A stretch of 18,145 bases of DNA from Hyphomicrobiales bacterium. Its GTDB lineage: Bacteria; Pseudomonadota; Alphaproteobacteria; Rhizobiales; Aestuariivirgaceae. The DNA lies in assembly GCA_014380505.1 (NCBI GenBank), contig JACMJT010000285.1, forward strand, positions 1-18,145. The letters are read 5' to 3'. The notes beneath the pieces are model-generated. The model was given only the letters and a program-made list of their open reading frames with translations. It made no database searches and was not told where the DNA came from. A program made the translations under genes and the position numbers. This document shows positions 7,480-17,192 of this stretch, piece by piece (positions within the stretch are counted from its first letter, which is position 1; every line of letters starts with the position of its first letter).

Positions 7480-9342
7480 ATGAGGTTTACCCGCCGGTCC
7501 CTGCTCAAGCTTGCAGGACTTTCGCCGCTGACGAAAATCGTCGGCGTGCAGGTCGCCCATGCCGAGGACCGCCAGTTCCGGCACGCTCTCACCTTGTTCA
7601 GCGACATCAAATATGGCCCGGACTTCCGGCATTTCGACTATGTGAACCCCCAGGCTCCCAAGGGCGGGCGCGTGCGCTTTGGTTTGGTTGGCTCCTTCGA
7701 CAGCCTCAATCCCTACACCTTCAAGGGCGAAATGGCGCCAGGCGCGACCAACGAGACTTTGTTTACCAGATCGCTGGATGAACCTTCGACCCAATACGGT
7801 CTCGCCGCATCCGCCGTGTGGCATGCGGAGGACCACTCGCAGGTCGTTTACCGCCTGCGGCCAGAGGCGCGCTTTCACGATGGAAAACCCATGACGCCCG
7901 GCGATGTTATCTGGAGCATGGAGGCGTTGCGCGGATCGCACCCGTTCTACAACTCCTATTATAAAAACATCACCAAGGCGAAGCAGACGGGCGATCACGA
8001 AGTCACCTTCATCTTCAGCGAGGCGGGCAATCGCGAACTGCCGCTCATCACAGGCGAACTTTACGTATTGCCGAAGCACTGGTGGACGGACAAGAACGCT
8101 GATGGCAAGCAACGCGATATCAAGGAGACCACACAGGAAGTGCCGCTTTCCTCGGGTCCCTACAAGGCGGTAGAAGTGAAGACGGGAGTTTCGGTGAAGC
8201 TCAAGCGCGTTGAGGATTATTGGGGCAAGGATTTGCCGGTCCACATCGGCCAGGATAATTTCGACGAGATCGAATACATTTATTTCCGCGACGCCAATGT
8301 GGCCTTCGAAGCCTTCAAGGGGGACCAGTACGATTGGCGAGTGGAGAACTCCGCCAAATACTGGGCGACGGGTTATAAATCTCCTGCAATCAGCGATGGC
8401 CGCCTTATCAAAGAGGAAATCGAGCTAAAGAATGTCGAGGGCATGCAGAGCTGGGCCTTCAACCTCAGGCGCGGGAAGTTCCAGGACCAGCGGGTGCGGC
8501 GCGCCTTTAACTTCGCCTTTGATTTCGAATGGTCCAACCCCAATCTCTTCTATGGCCAGTACACGCGCTCGCGCAGTTATTTCAACAATTCGGAAATGGA
8601 GGCAAAGGGCTTGCCCACCCCGGAGGAACTGGCGATCCTCGAACCCCTGAAGGACCAGATTCCGGCGGAGGTCTTTACGGCGGAATACAAAAATCCCGTG
8701 AACACAACGCCGCAAGACCGGCGCAAGAATCTACGCGAGGCCTCGCGGCTTCTCCATGAGGCAGGCTGGAAAGTCATGCCGGATGGCGGCAAGTCGGTGC
8801 TGAAGAATGACAAAGGCGAGCGGCTTGACGTTGAAATCCTGCTCGACCAGCCGATCTGGGAACGAATAGCGCTGCCCTATGAGCAACAGCTCGAACTCCT
8901 AGGCATTGGCGTGACCATCAAAACAATCGACACCGCCCAATTTGAACGCCGGACCCAGACTTTCGACTACGACATCATTATCGGCAGTTGGGGCCAGTCG
9001 CTGTCACCGGGTAACGAGCAGCGCGACTTCTGGGGCAGCGATTCAGCAATCAGGAATGGCAGCCGCAACTATGTTGGTATCCAAAATCCGGCGATCGACC
9101 GCATCGTCGACAAGATCATTTTCGCTACAGACCGGTCGGGCCTCGTCGCCGCCTGCAGGGCGCTGGACCGGGTGCTCATGTGGAACGACTACGTGGTTCC
9201 CATGTGGTACATTCCCCATGAGCGCATTGCGCGCTGGGACCGCTTTGGCAGGCCCGCCAAGCTGCCAGACTTTTCAGACGGCTTTCCTTCAATCTGGTGG
9301 TGGGACGAAGAAAAAGCCAAGACGGTGGCATTGAAAAAATGA
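7480..9342 (+). CDS. YejA/YepA-family extracellular solute-binding protein 5, first paralogue (Tat-like signal)
   Basis: This is the periplasmic peptide-binding subunit of a YejBEF-type ABC importer, SBP family 5, 620 residues. The N-terminus TRRSLLKLAGLS (4-15) fits the twin-arginine consensus and ends in AHA before ED (26-30), suggesting Tat export. The mature part has family blocks such as IKYGPDFRHFDYVNPQAPKGG, DYWGKDLPV and FDFEW (347-351), ending with WWWDEEKAK. The start is ATG 7480, with AGGAG at 7467-7471 eight bases upstream. A GTG at 7417 lies inside the terminator hairpin and is unlikely to be the start. The next gene is a clear paralogue overlapping by four bases. YejA-type proteins bind oligopeptides such as microcin C, and an Agrobacterium relative named YepA serves muropeptide uptake. 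I cannot tell which of the two paralogues corresponds to which. Confidence 0.92.
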   Translation: MRFTRRSLLKLAGLSPLTKIVGVQVAHAEDRQFRHALTLFSDIKYGPDFRHFDYVNPQAPKGGRVRFGLVGSFDSLNPYTFKGEMAPGATNETLFTRSLDEPSTQYGLAASAVWHAEDHSQVVYRLRPEARFHDGKPMTPGDVIWSMEALRGSHPFYNSYYKNITKAKQTGDHEVTFIFSEAGNRELPLITGELYVLPKHWWTDKNADGKQRDIKETTQEVPLSSGPYKAVEVKTGVSVKLKRVEDYWGKDLPVHIGQDNFDEIEYIYFRDANVAFEAFKGDQYDWRVENSAKYWATGYKSPAISDGRLIKEEIELKNVEGMQSWAFNLRRGKFQDQRVRRAFNFAFDFEWSNPNLFYGQYTRSRSYFNNSEMEAKGLPTPEELAILEPLKDQIPAEVFTAEYKNPVNTTPQDRRKNLREASRLLHEAGWKVMPDGGKSVLKNDKGERLDVEILLDQPIWERIALPYEQQLELLGIGVTIKTIDTAQFERRTQTFDYDIIIGSWGQSLSPGNEQRDFWGSDSAIRNGSRNYVGIQNPAIDRIVDKIIFATDRSGLVAACRALDRVLMWNDYVVPMWYIPHERIARWDRFGRPAKLPDFSDGFPSIWWWDEEKAKTVALKK

Positions 9343-11150
9343 GGCGGAGCCTGGCCTTCGCCTTCCTGGTGCTTGCGGCGCTACCGGCCCATGCCGAACC
9401 ACGCCACGGCCTCTCGGTGTTCGGCGAGATGAAATATGGGCCGGATTTCACTCATTTCGACTATGTAAACCCCGAAGCGCCGAAGGGCGGGCGCATGGCG
9501 CTCATCGGACCTGCCGCGATCGACACCTTCGACAGTTTCAACGGGTATATCCTCAAGGGCGATCCTGTTCAGGGTTATGAGCTGATGTTCGACACCCTTA
9601 TGGCGCGGGCCATGGACGAGCGGGATGCCATTTACGGCCTGGTTGCAAAGACCGCAGATGTAGCGCCCGACCGCATGAGTGTCAGCTTCGCGCTCCGTCC
9701 CGAAGCTAAATTCGCCGACGGTTCAGCGCTGACGGCGGACGACGTCTGCGATAGTTTCCGGCTGCTCTCGACCCAGGGCAATGAACGCATCAGAATTACA
9801 ATCAGGGATGTCGAGGCTTGCGATATTCTCGATTCCTACACCGCGCGCTACCGTTTCAAGGGTGAGAATATTCGCGATCTGCCGCTGACCGTCGCGCAAC
9901 TGCCGGTGTTCTCGAAGACCTATTACAGCAAGGTGGATTTCGCAAAGTCCACCCTTGAGCCTCCGCTTGGATCGGGGCCCTATGCGGTCAAGGCGTTTCG
10001 CCCCGGCGAGTATGTGGCCTATGGGCGGCGCGCCGACTATTGGGCGAAGGATCTGGCGGTCAATCGCGGCCACTACAATTTCGACGAGGTGCGTTTCGAT
10101 TATTTCCGTGAGCGGACAGCGGGACTCGAGGCGCTAAAATCCGGCGTCATCGATCTTCGCGAGGAATTTACCTCGCGCGATTGGGCGACGGCCTATAATT
10201 TTCCGGCGCTCCTGGATGGACGGGTGAAACAGACGGTGCTGCCCGACGAAACGCCATCGGGCGCCCAGGGCTTCTTCATCAATCTGCGGCGCGCCAAATT
10301 TCAGGACATTCGCGTGCGCCAGGCGCTCAATCTCGCTTTCGATTTCGAGTGGACGAATGCCAATTATTTCCATGGATCCTACACGCGCACAGTCAGCTTC
10401 TTCGAAATGTCGCCACTGAAAGCGGAGGGCTTGCCGCCACCGGAAGAACTGGCAATCCTGGAGCTTCTGCATGGCGAGATCCGGCCCGAAGTGTTCGGCG
10501 TGCCGGCGATTCCACCATCAAGCGACGGTTCGGGCCAGGACCGCAAGCTGCTGCGGGAGGCCTCCAATCTGCTCGACGCGGCGGGGTGGAAAGCCGATGG
10601 GAAATTTCGCAAGAATGCCAAAGGCGAAACGCTCGATGCCGAATTCCTCATCGAAAGCCCGGTATTCGAGCGCGTTTTCGCACCTTATGTGAAAAACCTG
10701 CAGCTCCTCGGCATTGACGCCACGATCCGCACGGTGGATGAAGCGCAATACCAGTCGCGGCGCAAAACCTTCAACTTTGATATCATCTCGAGCCGGTTTG
10801 CTTCCGGCGTGACACCGGGCACCGATCTCCGCGTGTTCTTCGGCACGGACTCCGCCAATGCGCCGGGTTCCTACAACATGTCCGGGGTGGCAAGCCCCGC
10901 GATCGACGCACTGATCGAAAAGGTAGTCTCCGCCAAAACCCGCAAGGAACTCGACATCGCCGGCCGCGCGCTAGACCGGGTGCTCCGCGCCGAGGTTTTC
11001 TGGGTTCCGAACTGGCACAAGCCCAGCCACTGGGTGGCCCATTGGGACCGCTTCGGATGGCCTGCCGTAAAGCCCACATATGATCGTGGCATTATCGATA
11101 CCTGGTGGTATGACCCGGACAAGGCCGCGACGGCGAGCCAGGGAAACTGA
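9339..11150 (+). CDS. yejA: YejA-family extracellular solute-binding protein 5, second paralogue (Sec signal)
   Basis: This second periplasmic binding protein of the same importer has 603 residues, the length of E. coli YejA. It has a simple Sec signal (MRRSLAFAFLVLAALPAHA, cleavage after Ala19) instead of the Tat-like leader of its neighbour. It shares blocks with the first paralogue: FGEMKYGPDFTHFDYVNPEA, DYWAKDLAVNRGHYNFDEV, VRQALNLAFDFEW (FDFEW 334-338) and GLPPPEELAILE. Its end, IIDTWWYDPDKAA, closely resembles the E. coli YejA C-terminus, which is why I give it the symbol. The ATG overlaps the upstream stop (ATGA, 9339-9342), indicating translational coupling. The substrate is a peptide or muropeptide by family; the exact ligand is unknown. 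Confidence 0.93.
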   Translation: MRRSLAFAFLVLAALPAHAEPRHGLSVFGEMKYGPDFTHFDYVNPEAPKGGRMALIGPAAIDTFDSFNGYILKGDPVQGYELMFDTLMARAMDERDAIYGLVAKTADVAPDRMSVSFALRPEAKFADGSALTADDVCDSFRLLSTQGNERIRITIRDVEACDILDSYTARYRFKGENIRDLPLTVAQLPVFSKTYYSKVDFAKSTLEPPLGSGPYAVKAFRPGEYVAYGRRADYWAKDLAVNRGHYNFDEVRFDYFRERTAGLEALKSGVIDLREEFTSRDWATAYNFPALLDGRVKQTVLPDETPSGAQGFFINLRRAKFQDIRVRQALNLAFDFEWTNANYFHGSYTRTVSFFEMSPLKAEGLPPPEELAILELLHGEIRPEVFGVPAIPPSSDGSGQDRKLLREASNLLDAAGWKADGKFRKNAKGETLDAEFLIESPVFERVFAPYVKNLQLLGIDATIRTVDEAQYQSRRKTFNFDIISSRFASGVTPGTDLRVFFGTDSANAPGSYNMSGVASPAIDALIEKVVSAKTRKELDIAGRALDRVLRAEVFWVPNWHKPSHWVAHWDRFGWPAVKPTYDRGIIDTWWYDPDKAATASQGN

Positions 11151-11158
11151 CACCCGCA

Positions 11159-12271
11159 ATGGGCGCCTATATCCTCAAACGCATTCTTCTGATGATCCCC
11201 ACATTGTTCGGCATCATGCTGATGACCTTTGCCGTGATCCAGTTCATGCCGGGCGGCCCCATCGAACAAGTGATCGCCAAGATGCAGGGAACTGGCACGG
11301 ATTCGCTGTCGCGCATCAGCGGTGAATCAGGCAACGAGGCGGGAGCCGCCCAAGACAACACCGGAGGCGGGGGCGGGTCCACGACTTTCAAATATCATGG
11401 CGCCCAGGGCCTTGATCCCGAATTCATCAAGTCGCTGGAGAAACAATTCGGGTTCGACAGGCCGGTGCATGAGCGTTTCCTGCTGATGATCTGGAATTAC
11501 CTGACCTTCGATTTCGGGGAGAGCTATTTCAGGGATCGCAGTGTCGTCAGCCTGATGATCGAAAAGATGCCCGTGTCGATTTCGCTCGGGCTGTGGATCA
11601 CCCTGATTCAGTATCTGGTGTCGATCCCGCTGGGGATTCGCAAGGCGGTTCGCGACGGCAGCAACTTCGATATCTGGACCTCGGGGGTCATAACAGTCGG
11701 CTATGCCATCCCGAGCTTCATATTCGCCATCATGCTAATCGTCGTATTTGCCGGCGGCAGCTACTACAGCTGGTTTCCCCTCCGGGGACTTTACTCCGAC
11801 AATTTCGACCAGTTGAGCTGGGCAGGCAAGATCGCCGACTACGCATGGCACATGGCCCTGCCGCTTGCAGCGCTGGGGATCGGTGCATTCGCCACCACCA
11901 CACTACTTACCAAAAATTTCTTTCTGGATGAAATCCGCAAACAATATGTGGTGACGGCGCGGGCCAAGGGGTTGAGCGAAAAACGGGTGCTCTACGGCCA
12001 TGTGTTCCGCAATGCCATGCTGCTGGTGATTGCCGGCTTTCCGGGGGCCTTCCTCGGCGCGTTCTTCACGGGAGCACTGCTCATTGAAACGGTGTTTTCT
12101 CTCGATGGACTGGGATATCTTTTCTACAAGGCAGCGCTGGACCGGGACTATCCGGTCATCTTCGCCAATCTCTACATCTTCACGCTGGTAGGCCTCGCCA
12201 TCGGCCTAATCTCTGACCTTATTTATACCTGGATCGATCCCCGCATCGATTTCGAGCGGCGGGACGTCTAG
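11159..12271 (+). CDS. yejB: Peptide ABC transporter permease YejB
   Basis: This is one of the two inner-membrane channel subunits of the Yej importer, 370 residues. It has an N-terminal transmembrane segment (about 7-28), then a periplasmic loop of about 100 residues with a poly-Gly patch (69-73). The conserved GLDPEFI and FGFDRPVHERF follow, then about five further spans. The cytoplasmic EAA loop that contacts the ATPase is at about 263-284 (VVTARAKGLSEKRVLYGHVF). Long stretches match E. coli YejB as I remember it, including SIPLGIRKAV, FAGGSY and YTWIDPRIDFE, so this is the specific YejB subfamily rather than a generic DppB. It begins nine bases after the yejA stop and runs into yejE with three bases between. 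Confidence 0.96.
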   Translation: MGAYILKRILLMIPTLFGIMLMTFAVIQFMPGGPIEQVIAKMQGTGTDSLSRISGESGNEAGAAQDNTGGGGGSTTFKYHGAQGLDPEFIKSLEKQFGFDRPVHERFLLMIWNYLTFDFGESYFRDRSVVSLMIEKMPVSISLGLWITLIQYLVSIPLGIRKAVRDGSNFDIWTSGVITVGYAIPSFIFAIMLIVVFAGGSYYSWFPLRGLYSDNFDQLSWAGKIADYAWHMALPLAALGIGAFATTTLLTKNFFLDEIRKQYVVTARAKGLSEKRVLYGHVFRNAMLLVIAGFPGAFLGAFFTGALLIETVFSLDGLGYLFYKAALDRDYPVIFANLYIFTLVGLAIGLISDLIYTWIDPRIDFERRDV

Positions 12272-12274
12272 CCG

Positions 12275-13374
12275 ATGCGCTGGCCGACATTCTCAAGACT
12301 GAACGCGCGGCGCTGGCAGATATTCACGTTAAACCGGCGCGGCTACTGGTCGTTCTGGGTATTTACCATTCTCTTCCTCATCTCGCTGTTTGCGCCTTTC
12401 ATCTCGAATGACCGGCCGATCCTCGTGTCCTACAAGGGTGAACTGCTCGCTCCGGTTTTCTTCGACTATCCCGAGTCGAAATTCGGCGGCTTCCTGGCGC
12501 GCACGGATTACCGGGACCCCGTGAATCAGGAGGAAATCGCCGCCAATGGCTGGATGGTGTGGCCGCCGATCCGTTATTCCTACAGAACGGTCAACAACGC
12601 GCTTCCCAGCCCCGCGCCCTCGCCGCCGGCCTTCCGTTTGAGCCGTGAAGAGGCCTGCGTGAAGTATCAGGCGGGCGCCGGCGATCCGAACTGCACCTTC
12701 GGCAATAAGAACTGGCTCGGCACCGACGATCAGGGCCGTGATGTGATAGCCCGCCTAATCTATGGTTTCCGCGTGTCGGTGGCCTTTGGCCTCATACTGA
12801 CCGTCCTATCCTCGATCATCGGCGTGGCGGCGGGCGCCGTACAGGGCTATCTCGGCGGCTGGACCGATCTCCTGTTCCAGCGCTTCATCGAAATCTGGAC
12901 GGCGATGCCGACGCTCTATCTCCTCATTATCATCGGAGCCGTCATACAGCCGACGTTTTGGATTCTTCTGTTTATCCTCGTGCTGTTTTCATGGACCGGG
13001 CTCGTGGGGCTGGTGCGTGCCGAATTCCTCCGTGCCCGGAATTTCGAGTATGTGCGGGCGGCTCGGGCGATGGGACTTTCGGACATGCGCATCATATTCA
13101 AGCACCTCCTGCCCAACGCCGTCGTTTCCACCATCACCGTCATGCCCTTTATCGTGGCGGGCTCGGTAACGACCCTCACTTCGCTCGATTACCTGGGCTT
13201 CGGACTGCAGGCCGGCTCCGCTTCCCTCGGCGAGTTGATCGCCCAGGGAAAGAATAATCTTCATGCACCGTGGCTTGGCATCAGCGGATTTTTCGTCGTC
13301 TCGATCATGCTGTCGCTCCTCGTCTTCATCGGCGAAGCGGTGCGAGATGCCCTTGATCCCCGAAAAACCTTCGC

Positions 13375-13378
<4 letters not shown>
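12275..13378 (+). CDS. yejE: Peptide ABC transporter permease YejE
   Basis: This is the second membrane subunit of the importer, 367 residues. A cytoplasmic N-terminus ending TLNRRGYWSF precedes the first span (about 27-44, ending in APFISNDRP). A YejE-specific periplasmic insert follows at about 45-145 (YKGELLAPVFFDYPE, WMVWPPIRYSY, a Pro-rich stretch), then LGTDDQGRDV (148-157) and five spans typical of DppC-like permeases. The EAA motif is at about 258-281 (EYVRAARAMGLSDMRIIFKH). The large insert distinguishes YejE from OppC/DppC. The stop overlaps the next start (ATGA at 13375-13378), so yejE and yejF are coupled. Confidence 0.96.
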
Positions 13379-15003
<1,625 letters not shown>

Positions 15004-15005
15004 CC

Positions 15006-15953
15006 GTGGCTTTTCTGTTCATACTTCCCACCTGGCCCGTCGATGTATGGACCGCGGCCATGCGCAAAGTGGCTCCTAAGCTCGATGTGCGGAGCTGGCC
15101 CGACGGAATGGGACGCATCGAAGATATTGAATACACCGCCGCATGGTTGCCGCCGCGCCATCTTCTGAAGAGCTTGCCGAAACTGAAGGCGATCTTTTCA
15201 CTGGGCGCCGGCGTCGATGCCATACTGCGCGATCCCACACTGCCGCCGGATATCCCCATCGTGCGAGTGAACGATCCGGACCTTACGGGACGCATGGCCG
15301 AGTATGTCGTGCTGCATGTGCTGCTGCATCACCGCCAGCAGCGCCGCATCGATGACAATCAAAAGAAAAAAGTCTGGGATTCCTTCCCAACCCATGCGGC
15401 TTCCGCACTTTCGGTCGGCATCATGGGGCTTGGCGTCATGGGACAGGAATCAGCGGCGCGCCTGCGCGATCTCGGGTTCAAGGTCGCGGGCTGGAGCCGC
15501 ACGCGCAAGCAGATTTCCGGCATCGAAAGTTTCGCGGGCGCTGAGGAGTTCGATTCGTTTCTCGCCCGCACCGACATTTTGGTGTCGCTGCTGCCTGCCA
15601 CGCCGGACACCGACGGCATCATCAATGGTGAAACGATCCGCAAGCTATCGCGCAAGGGACCATTTGGCGCGGCCATAGTCATCAATGCGGGGCGCGGTCG
15701 CCAGCAGGTGGCCGAGGATATTCTCGCGGCACTCGATGCGGGCGAGCTTCATGCGGCGACGCTCGATGTCTTCGCGACCGAACCCTTATCGCCAGATAGT
15801 CCGCTCTGGACTCATCCCAAGGTGACGGTGACGCCCCATTGCGCGGCGGACAGCGACCCGGAAGCCATCTGTGCCTATGTTGCCCGCCAGATCGCACGGC
15901 ACAAACAGGGGCAGCCTCTCGAAAATCTTGTGGACCGCGCGCGAGGTTATTAA
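15006..15953 (+). CDS. ghrA: Glyoxylate/hydroxypyruvate reductase A (D-2-hydroxyacid dehydrogenase family)
   Basis: This is a cytoplasmic NAD(P)H-dependent reductase of glyoxylate and hydroxypyruvate, 315 residues. The nucleotide-binding motif GLGVMG is at 141-146. The catalytic Arg, Glu and His are visible in NAGRG (Arg230), ATEPL (Glu259) and TPHCAA (His278). The phrase GWSRTRK and the C-terminus VDRARGY match E. coli GhrA as I remember it, which puts it in the GhrA rather than the GhrB/SerA branch. The start is GTG two bases after the yejF stop with no good ribosome-binding site, so it probably depends on translation of yejF. Its role in a peptide-transport operon is unclear. It ends tail-to-tail with the NlpC/P60 gene, sharing four bases. 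Confidence 0.92.
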   Translation: MAFLFILPTWPVDVWTAAMRKVAPKLDVRSWPDGMGRIEDIEYTAAWLPPRHLLKSLPKLKAIFSLGAGVDAILRDPTLPPDIPIVRVNDPDLTGRMAEYVVLHVLLHHRQQRRIDDNQKKKVWDSFPTHAASALSVGIMGLGVMGQESAARLRDLGFKVAGWSRTRKQISGIESFAGAEEFDSFLARTDILVSLLPATPDTDGIINGETIRKLSRKGPFGAAIVINAGRGRQQVAEDILAALDAGELHAATLDVFATEPLSPDSPLWTHPKVTVTPHCAADSDPEAICAYVARQIARHKQGQPLENLVDRARGY

Positions 15954-15964
15954 AGGCGTTTAAT
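15949..15964. repeat. AT-rich inverted repeat over the two overlapping stop codons
   Basis: ATTAAA-GGCG-TTTAAT is a perfect 6-base dyad covering the stop codons of ghrA (TAA 15951-15953) and the convergent NlpC/P60 gene (TAA on the minus strand, 15950-15952). The stem has only A:T pairs, so it would be a weak hairpin. I see no stronger terminator at this junction. Confidence 0.4.
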
Positions 15965-16795
15965 GCTGGTCACTTGATTGCCGCCGGTGGCGATGCGGTC
16001 CACAGCGTTGCGCAGGGGTTCAGCCACGGTCGTCATGTGATGGCCGTTGGCGTGAAACAGCGTACCTTCATCGATCATGATTCCCACATGGCCACTCCAG
16101 AAAACTAGATCGCCGCGCTTAAGGCCATCGAGATCGTTGACGAGAAGTGCTGTGCCCAAGTGTTCTTCCTGCATATCAGTGTCGCGCGGGCAGGCTATGC
16201 CGCAGGCCTCGAGGGACAGTTGCACAAGCCCGGAGCAATCGAGACCGTGGACCGACTTGCCGCCCCAGCAATAGGGGGCGTGCCGAAACATCTCCGCGAC
16301 CGTTACAAAATCGCTTTCAGCCTTGCCTATCGGCTGGAGATGGTACCGGTAGACGAAACGGCCATTGGCGAGTTGCGCGAATTTTTCATCGTCGCCGGTG
16401 ACCGTGACGGCGGCGTTCATCGTGACAATGGTGGCGGGTTGCGTTTTGATATCGGGCGCGGGGTAAAGGAATGTAGAGGGCACAGCGATGCGGTGCGTGG
16501 GCACGGTCATCTGCGAGGACAGCGCATCAGCAGAAACATATCCGACATAATTATCGCGTTCGAGTTGGACGAAGGCCCAACCCTCCTGCGCCTCGAAGAC
16601 GTGAAGTGTTTCCCCCATGAGCGCCTGTGAAATTTGCATGGAATCGAAGCGCGGGGCCTGGTGGACGGCAATCAGCGCATCCACCACCTGCATCAAGCGG
16701 CCCTCAACAAAACGGCCGGCGGCGATTAGACCCCTGAGGCGCGCGTCGGCAAGATCGGGACGGTAGGCGTTCAAGCGCTGGTCGAGTTTGGCCAT
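15950..16795 (-). CDS. NlpC/P60 family cell-wall peptidase with SH3-like domains, no visible signal peptide
   Basis: This is a 281-residue cysteine peptidase. From the chosen ATG, about 30-165 is an SH3-like region with blocks RLMQVVDALIAVHQAP, EGWAFVQLERDNYVGYV and a second half near YPAPDIKTQP. The NlpC/P60 domain (about 166-281) has the catalytic Cys in GLDCSGLVQ (Cys187), the general base in WSGHVGIMI (His236) and a third polar residue in FHANGHHM (His248). Enzymes of this build, such as YkfC, cleave gamma-D-Glu-diaminopimelate bonds in peptidoglycan peptides. The N-terminus (MAKLDQRLNAYRPD) is hydrophilic, so the protein seems cytoplasmic. ATG 16795 lies ten bases after the marR stop; no clear ribosome-binding site precedes it, so coupling to marR is likely. 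An in-frame GTG at 16864 would overlap marR and is less likely. The substrate is inferred. Confidence 0.88.
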   Translation of the reverse strand: MAKLDQRLNAYRPDLADARLRGLIAAGRFVEGRLMQVVDALIAVHQAPRFDSMQISQALMGETLHVFEAQEGWAFVQLERDNYVGYVSADALSSQMTVPTHRIAVPSTFLYPAPDIKTQPATIVTMNAAVTVTGDDEKFAQLANGRFVYRYHLQPIGKAESDFVTVAEMFRHAPYCWGGKSVHGLDCSGLVQLSLEACGIACPRDTDMQEEHLGTALLVNDLDGLKRGDLVFWSGHVGIMIDEGTLFHANGHHMTTVAEPLRNAVDRIATGGNQVTSIKRL

Positions 16796-16805
16796 GGCGG
16801 GATGG

Positions 16806-17150
16806 TTAAATGCTTTGCGAGAGATTGCCAATCGTATCGGCAAACCGCTCAAGGTAGAGCGCACCCTTCACGGTGCGCTGAACCAGCACGTTGCGACGAT
16901 CCTTGGTATCGCGGCGCCGGGACACGAGTTCAAGCTTGCCCATGGTGTCGAGGGCCCGGGTGATGACCGGCTTCGAGACGCCGAGCTTCCCGGCAAGGTC
17001 GCGCACCGTGTGGGGCGGTGCTTCGAGATAGATGGTGAGCAGGATGCTGATCTGGCGGAGCGAGAGGTCGGCTTCGGCATCGCGCACCATTGCCAGGGCC
17101 ACGTCGTGCCAGAGTTTCAAAGACTGCGCGGGGGTGAGTGCCAGAGACAT
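16806..17150 (-). CDS. Short MarR-family winged-helix regulator
   Basis: This is a 114-residue DNA-binding protein. The winged-helix domain spans about 27-95: LSLRQISILLTIYLEAPPHT, then VRDLAGKLGVSKPVITRALD as the HTH and LELVSRRRDTKDRRNVLVQR as the wing, with the DxRR signature of MarR proteins. It is shorter than typical MarR proteins (about 140 or more residues), lacking much of the terminal dimerisation helices, although all HTH and wing elements are present. It lies between an aminopeptidase gene (42 bases upstream) and the NlpC/P60 gene (10 bases downstream), in one probable operon. A GANTC site lies just before its start (17153-17157). Its effector and targets cannot be read from the sequence; local autoregulation of the operon is the simplest guess. 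Confidence 0.87.
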   Translation of the reverse strand: MSLALTPAQSLKLWHDVALAMVRDAEADLSLRQISILLTIYLEAPPHTVRDLAGKLGVSKPVITRALDTMGKLELVSRRRDTKDRRNVLVQRTVKGALYLERFADTIGNLSQSI

Positions 17151-17192
17151 TCGATTCGCATCCGCAACGCCAAAGATTGTTACGGACCCGTA

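Noticed and set aside
16795..16864. GTG 16864 as start of the NlpC/P60 protein
   Set aside because: It would overlap the marR coding end by about 60 bases and has no convincing ribosome-binding site. ATG 16795 lies just after the marR stop.
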